A DNA stretch of 64,000 nt. Origin: Taudactylus pleione. Lineage: Eukaryota; Chordata; Amphibia; Anura; Myobatrachidae. Below are positions 21,499-31,474 of the stretch, one piece after another. Every line of letters starts with the position of its first letter. Position 1 is the first letter of the stretch. The notes below the pieces were generated by a model that searched no databases, was not told the DNA's origin, and was given only the letters and a program-made list of their open reading frames with translations. Location: assembly GCA_031769625.1 (NCBI GenBank), contig JAUIMM010000169.1:10102001-10166000 (forward strand), given 5' to 3'. The translations under genes were made by a program, and so were the position numbers.

Positions 21499-24132
21499 TT
21501 TATGCGCTTCGCTTGGACTCAAGGTTTTGCAACATCTTGAAATTGGATGAGAACATTTTGACAACAATACTTGAGCCTAAGTTTAAATCCTATGTACTGT
21601 ATTTTTTTCTAACTGACACAGATCTTAAGAGATGCAAGGTGTTACTGACAAGCAAATTAGCTCAAGTGGCACATGACATGACAATGTCTCCTGATTCATT
21701 TTCTCTTGCAAATTCTGCTGCTAGGTAAGAGACCCACTGGTGATGATGATGAGTCAACTCAACACACCAGAGTGAAACATTATGACTTTTGGTCAGTCTT
21801 AAAAGAATTGCCCACATATATTGGCAACTCTGTTATGAATCAATCTAATACAGTCAGCATAAATAGAATGGTGGAGGATTACTTTAATGATAATGTATAA
21901 ATTAGCATGTCCCTTTGAACACTGCAAGAAAAAAAGACAATTTGGAGCCCCTTGTGCAAACTAGCTATGGTGTATTTAAGTTGCCCACCCTCCAGTGTTT
22001 AACACAGCCAGGAACCTTGTGAGGAATCACTGTAGGACGTAACTTCCAAAAATTGTTGAAAAACTGATGTTCAGCAAAATGAACTACAAATTCTATGAGG
22101 AAGACCTTTGCCGCTAATTACAACTAAGTAGAGAGACTTCTGCAATGGTGGATTCCATTGGGGATGAACTAATATTGTTGATGATTATATTAACAACAGT
22201 GATGATGATGACATCTTAAAATATAAAGATGATTAACACTGTTAGCCTGTAACCAAACCACTCAGATGTTTTCTTTTGTGGGGGCCCAAACAAACTAAAC
22301 ACTTCAGCCACAAAAGTCCTTGTTGCTGAAGTGCTTCATTTGTTTATATCCTTTAAAATATACAAATTTTCATTATGGGCTTTATCAAGATTGTGTGTGT
22401 TTGACAGGGAGCATATTTTATTATTACTGTACTTTACTGGGGGTTTTGACCCCAAAAATTTTGACTGCATGAAGACATGGCTACAAGTCTCAACGTGATT
22501 ATTACCACTATGTGAATAGTGATGGCGATGGTATGAATACTTGTAAACTATTACAAAAAATAAAGAATTCAATGGTTTATCTCAGCCAAACCAAATTTAT
22601 GGAAATACTAATAGGCGCCCTCTCTTTTATATTCCCCCTAATTGACCATGATGAGTACAGATCATCCAAATTGCTCATTTCAGCTTTACCTCCAGTAGAT
22701 GTTGAGGTGCACTGTCAGCTTTAGCTTCTCAACACTTTTCTAGAGGTTATGGCATCAGGATACATCAGACGTTGATGTTCTGTATCTTGTATCTATATCT
22801 TGTATTTGTGTGATTTGATTTTGATTGGGCTTTTGATTTGCTGGTTGGAGTTGTTTGTTGTTAATGTATTAATTAATTATCAATTTCTTCATTCTGCTTT
22901 CTACAATTTCTATTGGCTTAAGACTTGTGATTTGCTGGTTGGAGAAGTTTATTAACTTTATAATTAATTATCGCTTTATATATTATACAATTATCAATTT
23001 CTATTTGCCTGATGCCTGTGATTTCATTATATATTGTATTTTGTATTGTACTAGGCTTTTGCTTTTAGGCTATTCTTGATTAATGAAAACATTCTATAGG
23101 GTTGTATAGTTTATTTCCTGTTTGCCACTGCTGTGCCATTATGTTTCATAGATCTGCTATATTCTTTTAAACTGGCACGTGTTTGTGCTGATGTTCTGTT
23201 CGCTTAGTTTAGCCAGCCTGCTCGCTGAAGCCTTTGGCCAATATTGATGAAAACAATATTGTGAGCTGTGAGGTGGTCAAAATTGACTGCAAATTTACGT
23301 TATTGATGTTAATAATACTGCCGGAACAAAAACAGGTCAAAATTACATGATTTTAGCTGTTTTAATCAATTTTTAAAGAAATCCAGATCCAAAACCAGCA
23401 CTTGAGGTTGGTTTTGTCAAAACCAAAACATGGCAATGATTTAGAACCAAAACCAAAAGATGGGGGTCTGTGCACATCTCTAATTCTAAACTAATGCCAT
23501 CTTCAGATGGTGTTAGTAGAGACATTAATCCATTTCCTGTAGTTCTGCTTTGCACTTCCTGACATTTGACTGGAAGAGCAGAGCCCATAGCCGGCGTCGT
23601 TGATCAGCCTGTGTCCGATAGGGGGGCTGCAGCCCTGCAGCCCCTGGGTAAAATCTGCCACTGGTAGAAAGAGATGCATTAATGTCACATACGCAAGCAA
23701 AGTAGTCACACTTCATTTCACATACAGAGAAATATTTTTGTATTTCCCTTCTTTTTGTAATTGACCCTGAATGAATCATATACAGTAAGAATGACTGTTT
23801 CAGGTGACCCAAATGCAAGATATTAACTGTGCATTTCATTTTAATCATCTTTTTATGTTCATGCATATGTATAAAAATAGCACTAGAAATAGCTTAAAAA
23901 CATATGTTGATAACATCAAGTACTTTTCATTGTACTTCATCTATCTCATTTTGGAAAGTAAACTAGCTGACTCTGCATTACTTCATGTCAGGCTGATGCT
24001 GCACCTGCTTTTTATAGTGAACATTAATGTCTTGTTTCATCTTGGAAGTACATTCACTACGCTTCTGCACCAGGAGTAATCTAAATAGCATGATGTTCAT
24101 TATAGTATTATTTGGGTTTTAAAGAGGATTTA

Positions 24133-24633
24133 GGGCCTCATTCAGACCCACTCGCAAGCGGCTGTCCGCTCGCAAGTGGGTCGATGGTGTGCACTGCGCA
24201 TGCGCACGACGGAGGGAGCTCCGTCGTGCGCATGCGCCAGACGCGACGAGCGAAGGACTTTCCTTCGCTCGTTGTGTCTGATCAAAGGGGGCGTGCTGTC
24301 GATGTTGATTGACAGCACGCCCCCTTTGGTGGGCGTGCCGGGGGCATGCCTGCCAGATGGAGGCGTTCCCAAGGGAACGCCTACCGTCAGAAGCCGGCCC
24401 CACAAAATCACTCCAGGGCTTGTGGTCGAAAACCCCGACCACAGTCTTCTGGTCGCACTGGCGATGGTCGCGATGGTCAAGACCATCGCGACCATCATCC
24501 TGCACGCTCATATGTGCTGTGGGTGGTGACCCACAGCTATACGAGCGTCCAGGAGGACGCTCCATTTTTATGGAGGACGGCCCTCATTCAGAGCGAGCGC
24601 TCTGCTCAGAGCGTCCGGCTCTGAATGAGGGCC
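24133..24633. mobile_element. Multi-hairpin MITE, copy 1
   Basis: Ends GGGCCTCATTCAG and CTGAATGAGGGCC; flanks TTA and CTA. The interior is a chain of hairpins. Examples: CCACTCGCAAGCGG/CCGCTCGCAAGTGG; GCGCATGCGCACGACGGAG and its mirror; GGGGGCGTGCTGTC/GACAGCACGCCCCC; GGCGTTCCC/GGGAACGCC; GGTCGCGATGGTC/GACCATCGCGACC; CTGTGGGTGG/CCACCCACAG-like; GGACGCTC/GAGCGTCC. Long frames in all phases (up to 148 residues) come from this symmetry and high GC, and are not genes. A close relative lies in each tandem unit (52429-52978, 58860-59409). Confidence 0.85.
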
Positions 24634-24639
24634 CTAGTG

Positions 24640-25444
24640 CCAATCTGCATGCTTGTTGTTTAACAGTATTATTGGGAGCCATGTTGTTTGCTTTTGTTAG
24701 TTGAAATAAGTCATCAGTGGAACAGTGTCGCCTATAAACCAGTTGAAATTAAACATGATAGCAAACCTGTGTGGCATCTCTCAGATGCGTTTAATAAAAA
24801 AAAAAAAAGTGACCTAGAAAACAAATGTTACTGCTGGTTTATAAGCCTTCCGAAATGTAGTGCCTGCCAAGCTCTGTCATCACTGGGTCCTGGCTGTCTT
24901 ACTTTAATACTTCATGTGGTCTATTTACTATTGGTCACCTTACTGCAACTGTAATTTAGGCTCTGTACCACAGGCCATCAGTACAGAATGTGTTACCACT
25001 GCAATTTACTAACAGAGATGCTCCCTCCAAATTGAAGACTGTCCTCATCCATGAAGTAAATCATTTGCCTTTGCTAGTAACACAATGCTTCTGTGAAAGG
25101 CCTTGTGTAGTGTAATTCATTTATGAGAATCTATTCAGGCATGTGTAATCTGTGGAGTCCACTCACACCAGTTACACTTGCCGATAACTCCATACTGGTC
25201 ATGTGCTAACCGACAAGGCCATGCAAGCTGAAGACTTTGCAGGGGGAGGGGGGGCAGGGTTCAGCACTGGAGCTTGACAAGTATTTGTAAGTCCCCTACA
25301 TGGTGCCTGTCGATAAAGTCCTGGTGTAAGAGGAGATAACTGGAGTGACAATTAAAGCATGGGAGGTGGGTGGCTTGATATATGGCACTCCTAATTTACT
25401 AATTATTATTACTAATACAGATGGTGGGTCCAGGCTGGGCACCA
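24640..25444. other. Unassigned
   Basis: No coding domain or bounded repeat was recognised. A 13-base A run occurs near 24797. Confidence 0.35.
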
Positions 25445-25925
25445 TGTTGTTCTCCCTTGTTTGGTTTTCCATGTGCATTACACCCCGCTCACTCATTGTT
25501 AATGTTGGGGGTGAGCAGTCTGCACTACCAACTGTCTCTCAATGCTGTTGTGACCCCGTAGTGTTGGAGGCGCATCACCATGCGTCCTCTGCGCATGCAT
25601 CCCTTATAAGCAGGAGAGAGCCTCCATATCTTGTGTCACAACCACTATATGTAAGTAAGCACATACCACACTGCCACCACTTTCTGTATATATACAGGTG
25701 TGTACTTCCCGTTATCCACACGCCTCTAGTATTACCCCATACATTCCTGGATGGATCTGTTACATCTACCATATGCCTGTATTATGCACCTGTTGTACCA
25801 ATTAGTATTAACACTTTTTTATCCTGCAACCTTTTATGCCTGGTTCATAAATCAAAGACCTGGTTGAGTTATTCATTGCATGGACTGGCCTTCATCGAAT
25901 ACTGATGGCACCTGTAGGATCTGCC
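25445..25925 (+). repeat. Candidate 5' LTR of copia 2
   Basis: Placed by position, immediately upstream of the primer binding site. It starts with TGTTGTTCTCCC, contains a TATA-like CTTATAAG (TATAAG at 25605-25610) and ends near CTGCCA. There is no second LTR in the window to confirm the borders, so start and end are guesses. Confidence 0.4.
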
Positions 25926-25935
25926 AAAAGGTTAA

Positions 25936-25947
25936 TGGTGTCAGAAC
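25936..25947 (+). promoter_or_regulatory. Primer binding site, initiator tRNA-Met type
   Basis: TGGTGTCAGAAC closely follows TGGTATCAGAGC, the iMet-complementary primer site common in Ty1/copia elements. It lies about 1.08 kb before the gag start. Confidence 0.65.
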
Positions 25948-26114
25948 TGGGCAGTTTTGTGTTCCTGGACTAGAGGTATGAGGTAGAGCTGGATTGGGAA
26001 TTATGTGCAGAAAGTTGAGAGGCTTCATTAGATTCTTGCGCATGGAGAAGAATTGAGGAGATTCTATGGATAGGAAAATTGAGGTACCGGTGTAGAATTA
26101 GAGTTAGGTAGACA

Positions 26115-26480
26115 GACTGGAACTACTGGAGAATTGGGCTGGAACCAGTATTACTGGAAAACTGGGCTGGAACCGGTATTGCTGCTGGAGACAACCGGGC
26201 TGGGGATGGTATTATTAAGAACAGGGCTCGAACCGGTTTTGCTTGAGACAACTGGACTGGGACCGGTATTGTTAGAGATCAGGGCTGGAATCGGTATTGT
26301 TGGAGATCCGGGCTGAAACCAGTATCGCTAGAGACAAGTGGGCTTGAACCAGTATTATTGGAGAACTGGGCTGGGACTGGTATTGCTGGAGAACATGGCT
26401 GGAACTGATATTGCAAGTGTTAATCAGGCTGGGACTGAATTCATAGATGTTAACCTGGCTGGGACTGGATTTGCAGGTGT
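26115..26480 (+). repeat. Minisatellite in the copia 2 leader
   Basis: About eleven irregular units of 27-36 bp, built on GGGCTGGAACCGGTATTGCT then GGAGACAACT. Unit length and sequence both drift, so the array is old. It lies between primer site and gag. Confidence 0.85.
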
Positions 26481-27014
26481 TAGACAAAGACAGAGAATGC
26501 CAGCTACAAGTGAGTGAAGTGACACCAGTCAGGGTGCTGCTCAGCCAGGGACGTTGGAAACAGAGAGACATTGTATTGGCAACTGGCCTTCTCTCTGGGA
26601 AAGGTTTAAATAGAGGCTGCTGGTTTCTGATTAGCCACCAGAGTCAGCTGAAGTGGTGGAGCCTTTTCATTGGGGAAGCTGTGGTCAGCTGACCATTTCC
26701 AAAACAGCAGTGACCATGCACCAGGGCCGGAGGGAGAACAGTATGGGGGACCGACAGCATGGCAAGTAGGAAGAGGCAGCAGGGACCAGCAGAGACCAAA
26801 GGATCTCAGGAGCAGCTGGGCAAGGCAGCTAAAAGATAAGGAACAGGACGCAAGTCCCTAGAGCATGACAAATGGACAGATCTAGGCCATCAGCATGTGA
26901 AGAATAATGACACCAAGAACACGGATGCAGTGACATGGAATAAAAGGATCTAAGTAAGTATGAGTAAAGACCTTTAATTATACTAAGTGAGAAATATACA
27001 GTGCAGTAGCCAGT

Positions 27015-27251
27015 ATGAACTTTGACAAGTTAGTGGGCTCAGAGATCTACACTACATGGAAATTCACCATGCAAATGCAGTTAAAGTGGGAGAAGTTAAG
27101 GAAGGTCACTAGCAATCCTGGTGATAACCCCAACTCATATGATGTGGATAAAGCCATGGGGACCATATAATTAGCTGTAAAGCAGCAGGTGTATTCCACC
27201 ATACATGGGAAGGTGACAACACATGAAATGTGGGAAAAATTACAATGTTGA
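27015..27251 (+). pseudogene. copia 2 gag, N-terminal part
   Basis: The ATG at 27015 opens a frame beginning MNFDKLVGSE. TTWKFTMQMQLKWEKL follows, then LAVKQQVYSTIHGK and HEMWEKLQ. This is the characteristic start of copia gag (short head, then a W-K-F/M helix and a VWEKLQ-type helix). One internal stop follows GTI (about 27170). The rest of gag, including the CCHC knuckle, is missing, replaced by about 480 bp of unrelated sequence with a palindrome (27341-27394) and a MITE. Gag would form the particle shell in the cytoplasm; this copy cannot. Confidence 0.85.
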
Positions 27252-27340
27252 TGCTGCAGTGGCATCACAAGGGGGGTGCAGCCGCATCAGGGTGTCACCA
27301 GCCAAGGGTTGACACTAAGGTGCAGACTCCCCATCAGTGA

Positions 27341-27394
27341 CAGGAGCTGAGTGCTGCACTGTAGTATTACTGTAAGTGCAGCACTCAGCTCCTG
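27341..27394. repeat. Short palindrome, 19-bp arms
   Basis: CAGGAGCTGAGTGCTGCAC is repeated in inverse as GTGCAGCACTCAGCTCCTG around a 16-base loop. It lies in the segment that replaced the gag C-terminus, whose own ends I could not define. Confidence 0.85.
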
Positions 27395-27593
27395 AAACTG
27401 TGAGGGAGCTCGCACACTGCACATAATGCAGTCCGCACCTCCTGCACACACACCCCCCCACGTAAAAACACGGGACCATGGGGGTTCGGCCCATGAGGCC
27501 ACGCCCCCACATGACATTTCAGCTTTAATGAAAGTTGGTTCATGTCACTAAAGTTGTGTGATCCTGTAAAACATCAGAGGAGTAGGATATAAA

Positions 27594-27721
27594 GGGGGAG
27601 ATGTATCAAACCTTGGAGAGATAAAGTGGCAAGAGAAAAAGTACCAACCAATCATCTTCTGATTGGTTGGTACTTTATTCTCTCCACTTTATAACTCTCC
27701 AAGGTTTGATAAATCTCCCCC
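27594..27721. mobile_element. Hairpin MITE, GGGGGAGATGTATCAAACCT family, copy 1
   Basis: Left GGGGGAGATGTATCAAACCT and right AGGTTTGATAAATCTCCCCC are mirror ends. The centre pairs AGTACCAACCAATCATCTTC with its inverse around TCTGA. AAA on each side may be the duplication. It lies just upstream of protease codons. Confidence 0.85.
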
Positions 27722-27729
27722 AAAGTCCT

Positions 27730-28020
27730 AAATGCCATGAAAGTTGAGACAATTACTGTGCGCTTGAAGATCAAAGGTAAAACAATTGTCATGGACATAG
27801 AAGAACTACTATTTGTGCCAGATCTAGGAACCAATCTGATTTTCATAAGTGTACTGGAGAAACAAGAGATACAAGACCCAATTTACAAAGGGACAGTGTG
27901 TTGTCTACAATGCAAATGGGGCTGTAATTGTGATGGCAACCCAAGACCAACAACTTTACATCCTAGACACTGAGGAGTGTTGTGTGATGGCAGATTCAGA
28001 TTCTAACCAGTCTATATAAC
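27730..28020 (+). pseudogene. copia 2 aspartic protease, C-terminal part
   Basis: The frame opening at 27737 gives VETITVRLKIKGK, then DIEELLFVPDLGTNLIFISV, the LYVPDLGTNLLSV-like signature just after the copia protease active site. The DSGA catalytic motif was not found and is probably lost with the upstream rearrangement. After KGTVCCLQ a frameshift moves the continuation (NANGAVIVMATQDQQLYIL) to another frame before a stop near 28017. In an active element this protease cleaves Gag-Pol. Confidence 0.78.
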
Positions 28021-28027
28021 TATGACT

Positions 28028-28173
28028 GGGAGGGAGATGTATCAAACCTTGGAGAGAGATAAATTACCAACCAATCAACTTCTGTCATTTTACCGGCTGT
28101 GTTTAAAAAATTACATTTAGAAGGTGATTTGTTGGTACTATATATCTCTCCGAGACTTGATACATTTCCCCCT
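28028..28173. mobile_element. Hairpin MITE, GGGGGAGATGTATCAAACCT family, copy 2
   Basis: Starts GGAGGGAGATGTATCAAACC and ends GACTTGATACATTTCCCCC. The arms are less perfect than in copy 1, and the centre is asymmetric. It separates the protease and integrase remnants. Confidence 0.75.
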
Positions 28174-28177
28174 CTGT

Positions 28178-28950
28178 CATGTAAGATACGACAATGTACA
28201 GAAATGTCTAGACAAAATGGTGATGAGGATGTCAGTGAACAACCCAGAGAGACCAGAATGTGAAAGTTGTGTGAAGGGTAAGCAAAAACATTTCCCTTAT
28301 TCAAAGTCAGTGTCCAGAGCACAGACACCATTAGAACTAGTATACACAGACGTGTGTGGCCCAAGGGGTATATTTACTAAAGTGCAGTATTTTAGAAGTG
28401 GAGATGTTGCCCATAGCAACCAACCAGATTCTAGCTATTATCTTCTAGAAGGTGCTAAATAAGTTTTAAGTAGAACCTGATTGGTTGCTATGGGCAACAT
28501 CTCCACTTCTAAAAACCTGCACTTTAGTAAATTTACCCCAATGAGTGGGAATCGCTACTTCATGACACTCATAGATGATGCTACAGGGATGACACATGTA
28601 TACTCTCTGTAAGCCAACAGCTATGTAACCAGCAAAATTGTAGATTACAACAGTTTGGTGGAAACTCAAACAGGCCAACAAAATAAAAGTGTTGAGTTCT
28701 CACAATATGGAAAAATATGAAAACAGAACTCTAACTAAAGAGGAATAGCATCTAACAACAATTAACAACTGACTACACACCAGACAAGAACTGTGTGAGA
28801 GGGAAAATAGAAAAATCATTCAAAAACTACAGACTATGTTAAGTGATGCAGGTCTGGATAAAAAGATTCTGGGCAAACGCAGTCCTAACTGTGGTGTACC
28901 TCAAGAATCAAGCACCTACAATGGCAGTTAAAGTAAAACACCATTGAAAG
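28178..28950 (+). pseudogene. copia 2 integrase, split by a MITE
   Basis: 28178-28364 encodes the gag-pre-integrase HHCC finger end, with ECESCVKGKQKHFPYS (paired Cys), then the catalytic-domain start LELVYTDVCGP, whose aspartate is the first of the DDE triad. The MITE at 28365-28539 interrupts exactly there. The frame resumes at 28541 with MSGNRYFMTLIDDATGMTHV, holding the IDDAT-type motif. Downstream, degenerate VPQESSTYNG and PLKVLSGKKPSINHL (a P-x-E-x-x-x-GKKP-like end) continue to about 28990. Several stops occur. Catalytic and finger motifs are clear, but this copy cannot integrate. Confidence 0.85.
28365..28539. mobile_element. Hairpin MITE, GGGGTAAATTTACTAAAGTG type
   Basis: Mirror ends GGGGTATATTTACTAAAGTG and CACTTTAGTAAATTTACCCC, with AA on each side. 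The inner arms GGAGATGTTGCCCATAGCAA and TTGCTATGGGCAACATCTCC pair. Removing it restores GGCCCAATGAGT, reading G-P-M-S through the integrase, which fixes the insertion point. Its end resembles the Harbinger fragment at 41950. Confidence 0.88.
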
Positions 28951-29379
28951 TGTTGTCTGGTAAAAAGCCGAGTATCAATCATCTCCATGTCAATGGGTAT
29001 AAAGCATACTATATGCCCATATACCTAAAGAAAGTAGATGCAAGTTAGATCCCAAATCCATCTCTTGTATTGTGCTTGGATATTATCAAGAAAAGACATA
29101 ATACAGATTGTAGAACATTGTCAATAAAAAGCTCATAACAGTCAAGAGACATAGATTTTCAGACAGGTTTAACCAAAGACAAGCTGGATATTGCAATACC
29201 ACAGAAATTTGTGATGCTATATATATTAGTAGCTGAACTGAGACTACAGCTACAAGTATTCAGTTACAGAGCAGGAGCTCTATGAGGAACAACAAGATGG
29301 ACAACCAAAAAGACACATTGAGGAATTTTCCAACTTTGTTTGCTATGTACTACAAACTATAAAAGAAGCAAAGTCAAGC

Positions 29380-30398
29380 AGCAACTGGGAAAAGTGGAAA
29401 TCAGTTATAGACAAGGAGCTTATAGCCTTAAATGACAATGACATGTGGACCATTGTGGACAGGTTGAGTAACTGCAAAACAGTCAAAAACAAGTGGGTCT
29501 TCTGCAAGAAGCTAAAGCTGCAAGAAGCTAAACACCAATGGAAGTCTTGCTCACTACAAAACCTGACTTGTTGCCAAGGGTTATATCCAGAATTCAGGTG
29601 GTAACTGTAGGGACATTACGTATGGTCATCGCTATACCTGCTGTGTATGATTTACTGCTGTACCAACTAGACTTTGATTCAGCCTTCTGAAATTGTCAGC
29701 TAACTGAGGGGATTTACACGGATCATTACAATGTTGATCCATTCCCAGAAGGAAAAGTTTGTCTACTAAAGAAATCATTGTATGGGCTAAAACAAAGTGG
29801 CTTTTGCTGGTAAGGTACTGTACATTGAGCTTGACAGTGAATTGCTTGTCTTTGTAGATTCTAAAACAGATCAGTGCTTGTGCTACAAGTGGCAGGAGAA
29901 TAGCTTGTTCATCATAGCTAAATACGTAGATGATCTTTTGATTGCAGGGCTTGAAAACCAGATTGCTGAAGTAGAAATGTCAAATTAGTAACAAGTTCAA
30001 ATTAAAAGACCATGGCCCTGTGCACCAACTGCTGGGTCTAGGGATCATACAAGTTTGAATGCTGGGACTCTTACTATTAACCAATAAGGATATATTGAGG
30101 CAATGCTCGTTACATTTGGAATGGCAGATGATAAACCTGTTAGCACACCAATTGATTAAAGTACAAAAACAACAAAAGCAATGTGTCCAAAAATAGAGGT
30201 ACTGTAGAGATAGAGGAAATGAGCAGAGTTTCTTATCAAAGTGTGATTGGAAATTTAATGTATGCCAGTGTTGGCACATGTCCAGACAGCACACATGCAG
30301 TCAGTTGTATTAGCCAATTTGCAATCAATCCTGGAAGGAAGCATTGGATTGCTGTTAAACATATTCTGAGATACGTGAAAGGTGTCAGTAAAGATTAA
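29380..30398 (+). pseudogene. copia 2 reverse transcriptase
   Basis: Copia RT from the first fingers motif to the connection. The segment shows WKSVIDKELIALNDNDMWT (about 29396-29450), NKWV, ISRIQ-like and LDFDSAF-like stretches, then PEGKVCLLKKSLYGLKQSG (about 29750-29805) and the active-site box YVDDLLIAG (29923-29949). After a degraded middle it ends with SRVSYQSVIGNLMYASVGTC (about 30220-30280) and HWIAVKHILRYVKG (about 30342-30383). YVDD is intact, but the frame is broken many times. No RNase H follows. The RT sequence is clearly distinct from copia 1 (YVDDWIIT), so two copia families are present. Confidence 0.88.
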
Positions 30399-30458
30399 AA
30401 GAAAGAAACCCTGCTGTGTGTCTTTATTCCTTTTATATTAATTTATTACAGAAAGGTA

Positions 30459-30462
<4 letters not shown>

Positions 30463-30490
<28 letters not shown>
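30463..30490. repeat. TA dinucleotide microsatellite
   Basis: Pure TA run of about 14 units just after the copia 2 RT remnant. Confidence 0.95.
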
Positions 30491-30493
<3 letters not shown>

Positions 30494-30494
30494 A

Positions 30495-31346
30495 TTAAGC
30501 TCTGGCCTATGCACAGTGTATTGAAAAGGAAATTGGCTCTATTTCAACCTTCAATATTACTCATTTGTTTATTAAGGCAGGTTGTCTAATAAATATGTTT
30601 TATTGTATTCTATAAGTCCTTATATTTTCAGATCTTTAAGTGATAATGATCATTCAATCATCTGGATTTATATCACATACATTCATTCCCTGTGGTACAT
30701 GTTATTGTGCTGTGACTAATCCAGCTGAATATCATAAAAATATATACATTGTAACATTGTTGCGGATGTCCACTCTATTAGTAATTATGTAGCTTAGAGA
30801 CTTAGACACATTCGCTTGTCTCTTAGTTAGATAAGATTGACAGGAAGTGCCATTTGTGTGTGGTGACAGGGGGTGGTTGGCCGAATGCAGGCATGCCAGT
30901 GCGTTTCAATGCTGTTGCATAGCATAAGCTCTTCCATAGTTCTTATAGACAAGATGAAAGAGGTTTTGCACATGTGCCTGAGAGTTCTAGACCCTTTTAC
31001 TATAACTATTATTTGACAGATGTTGGAAGGAGTGTGCTCCAGCACTGCCTCCTCCCAATGCCTTGTAAGGTAAGCTGCATTCTTGTTCACAGCAGGAGAG
31101 CCCTCTGCGTGTCTGCATGTCTGCGACAACTTAGACTTAATTAGAAGGCTGATGGCCGCCTAAACTAAGTTTGATATTTCCGGTTTTGTGCGTGAGCGGC
31201 ACATGTGAGATGCTTTTAGTGGATGCCTCTAAGCACTGAACGGCAGGTGAGTCTTTAGCATATTTCCGCAATTTTGTTCCATGGGAGATTGCAGCTGTGA
31301 TGGAATTTGCACCCGGATTGGCATTTGCCTTCTAGGCATGTCTAAA
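30495..31346. other. Unassigned
   Basis: No domain or bounded element was recognised. The stretch could contain the decayed 3' LTR of copia 2, but nothing in it matches the candidate 5' LTR by eye. Confidence 0.35.
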
Positions 31347-31470
31347 GGTGTGTACACACTAGACCAGTGGTCTCCAACCCGTAGCTCATGAACTACCGGT
31401 AGCTCGCGGCCATAGTTTGGGTAGCTCTCCTAGCTGAGTCACTTAGGAGGAAGTGACCTCTGACAAAGCC
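31347..31470. mobile_element. MITE end abutted by a hAT-like terminus
   Basis: AAAGGTGTGTACACACTAGA resembles the AGGTGCC MITE ends elsewhere in the window. It runs straight into CAGTGGTCTCCAACCCGTAG, similar to the CAGNGGTCCCCAACC-type terminus of hAT/Charlie elements. Neither opposite end was found, so both are fragments. Confidence 0.45.
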
Positions 31471-31474
31471 ATGG

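Larger units (their letters stand above)
18900..22110 (+). pseudogene. hAT transposase pseudogene (BED finger, RNase H-like core, dimerisation domain)
   Basis: In intact form this would be a DDE-type hAT transposase acting on its own terminal repeats. Visible parts in order: acidic N-terminus (about 18930-19030); BED zinc finger with VWNFFF and ICVICNAKVSKVGMST (about 19135-19240); a Ser/Pro-rich linker; a core segment with ALDLHPISTINASGFRQLVE (about 19640-19700) and TFHLTTDMWTNG (about 19835-19865); a helical segment IELLENQLEKMKKEM (about 20812-20855); and after the nested MITE SRFCNILKLDE, ILEPKFKS and the C-terminal dimerisation region with LCKLAMVYLSCPPSSV (about 21950-22000) and KIVEKLMF. 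Stops, frameshifts and two insertions make it non-functional. Its relationship to ZBED-like hATs is inferred from the BED finger. Confidence 0.82.
18900..23482 (+). mobile_element. Degenerate hAT transposon with nested SINE and MITE
   Basis: The interval holds remnants of a BED-finger hAT transposase gene (18900-22110), a non-coding tail, and a 3' terminus (about 23338-23482). The terminus reads GATTTTAGCTGTTTT, then AATCCAGATCCAAAACC, then GTGCACATCTCTA. This order is also the 3' terminus of the hAT at 45684-48880, seen there in inverse. No 5' terminal repeat was found; it may have been lost where the repeat at 17690-18780 abuts. Confidence 0.75.
25445..30398 (+). mobile_element. Ty1/copia retrotransposon 2, decayed, near full length
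   Basis: Order along the plus strand: candidate 5' LTR, iMet-like primer binding site, long leader with a minisatellite, gag N-terminus, a rearranged gap, protease, gag-pre-integrase finger, integrase and reverse transcriptase. That is the Ty1/copia order (integrase before RT). RNase H and a 3' LTR were not recognised; similarity ends at 30398. Stops and frameshifts are frequent and three hairpin MITEs have inserted. Copia elements are comparatively scarce in vertebrates and known from fish, amphibians and some reptiles. Confidence 0.85.

Noticed and set aside
21141..21728. 195-residue frame
   Set aside because: A chance join of the right half of a MITE with hAT transposase sequence. Only the part after about 21500 resembles a protein, and it is covered by the hAT pseudogene.
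18900..22110. Domesticated host ZBED-type gene
   Set aside because: Many stops, frameshifts, a SINE and a MITE interrupt it, and hAT terminal sequence follows at 23338-23482.
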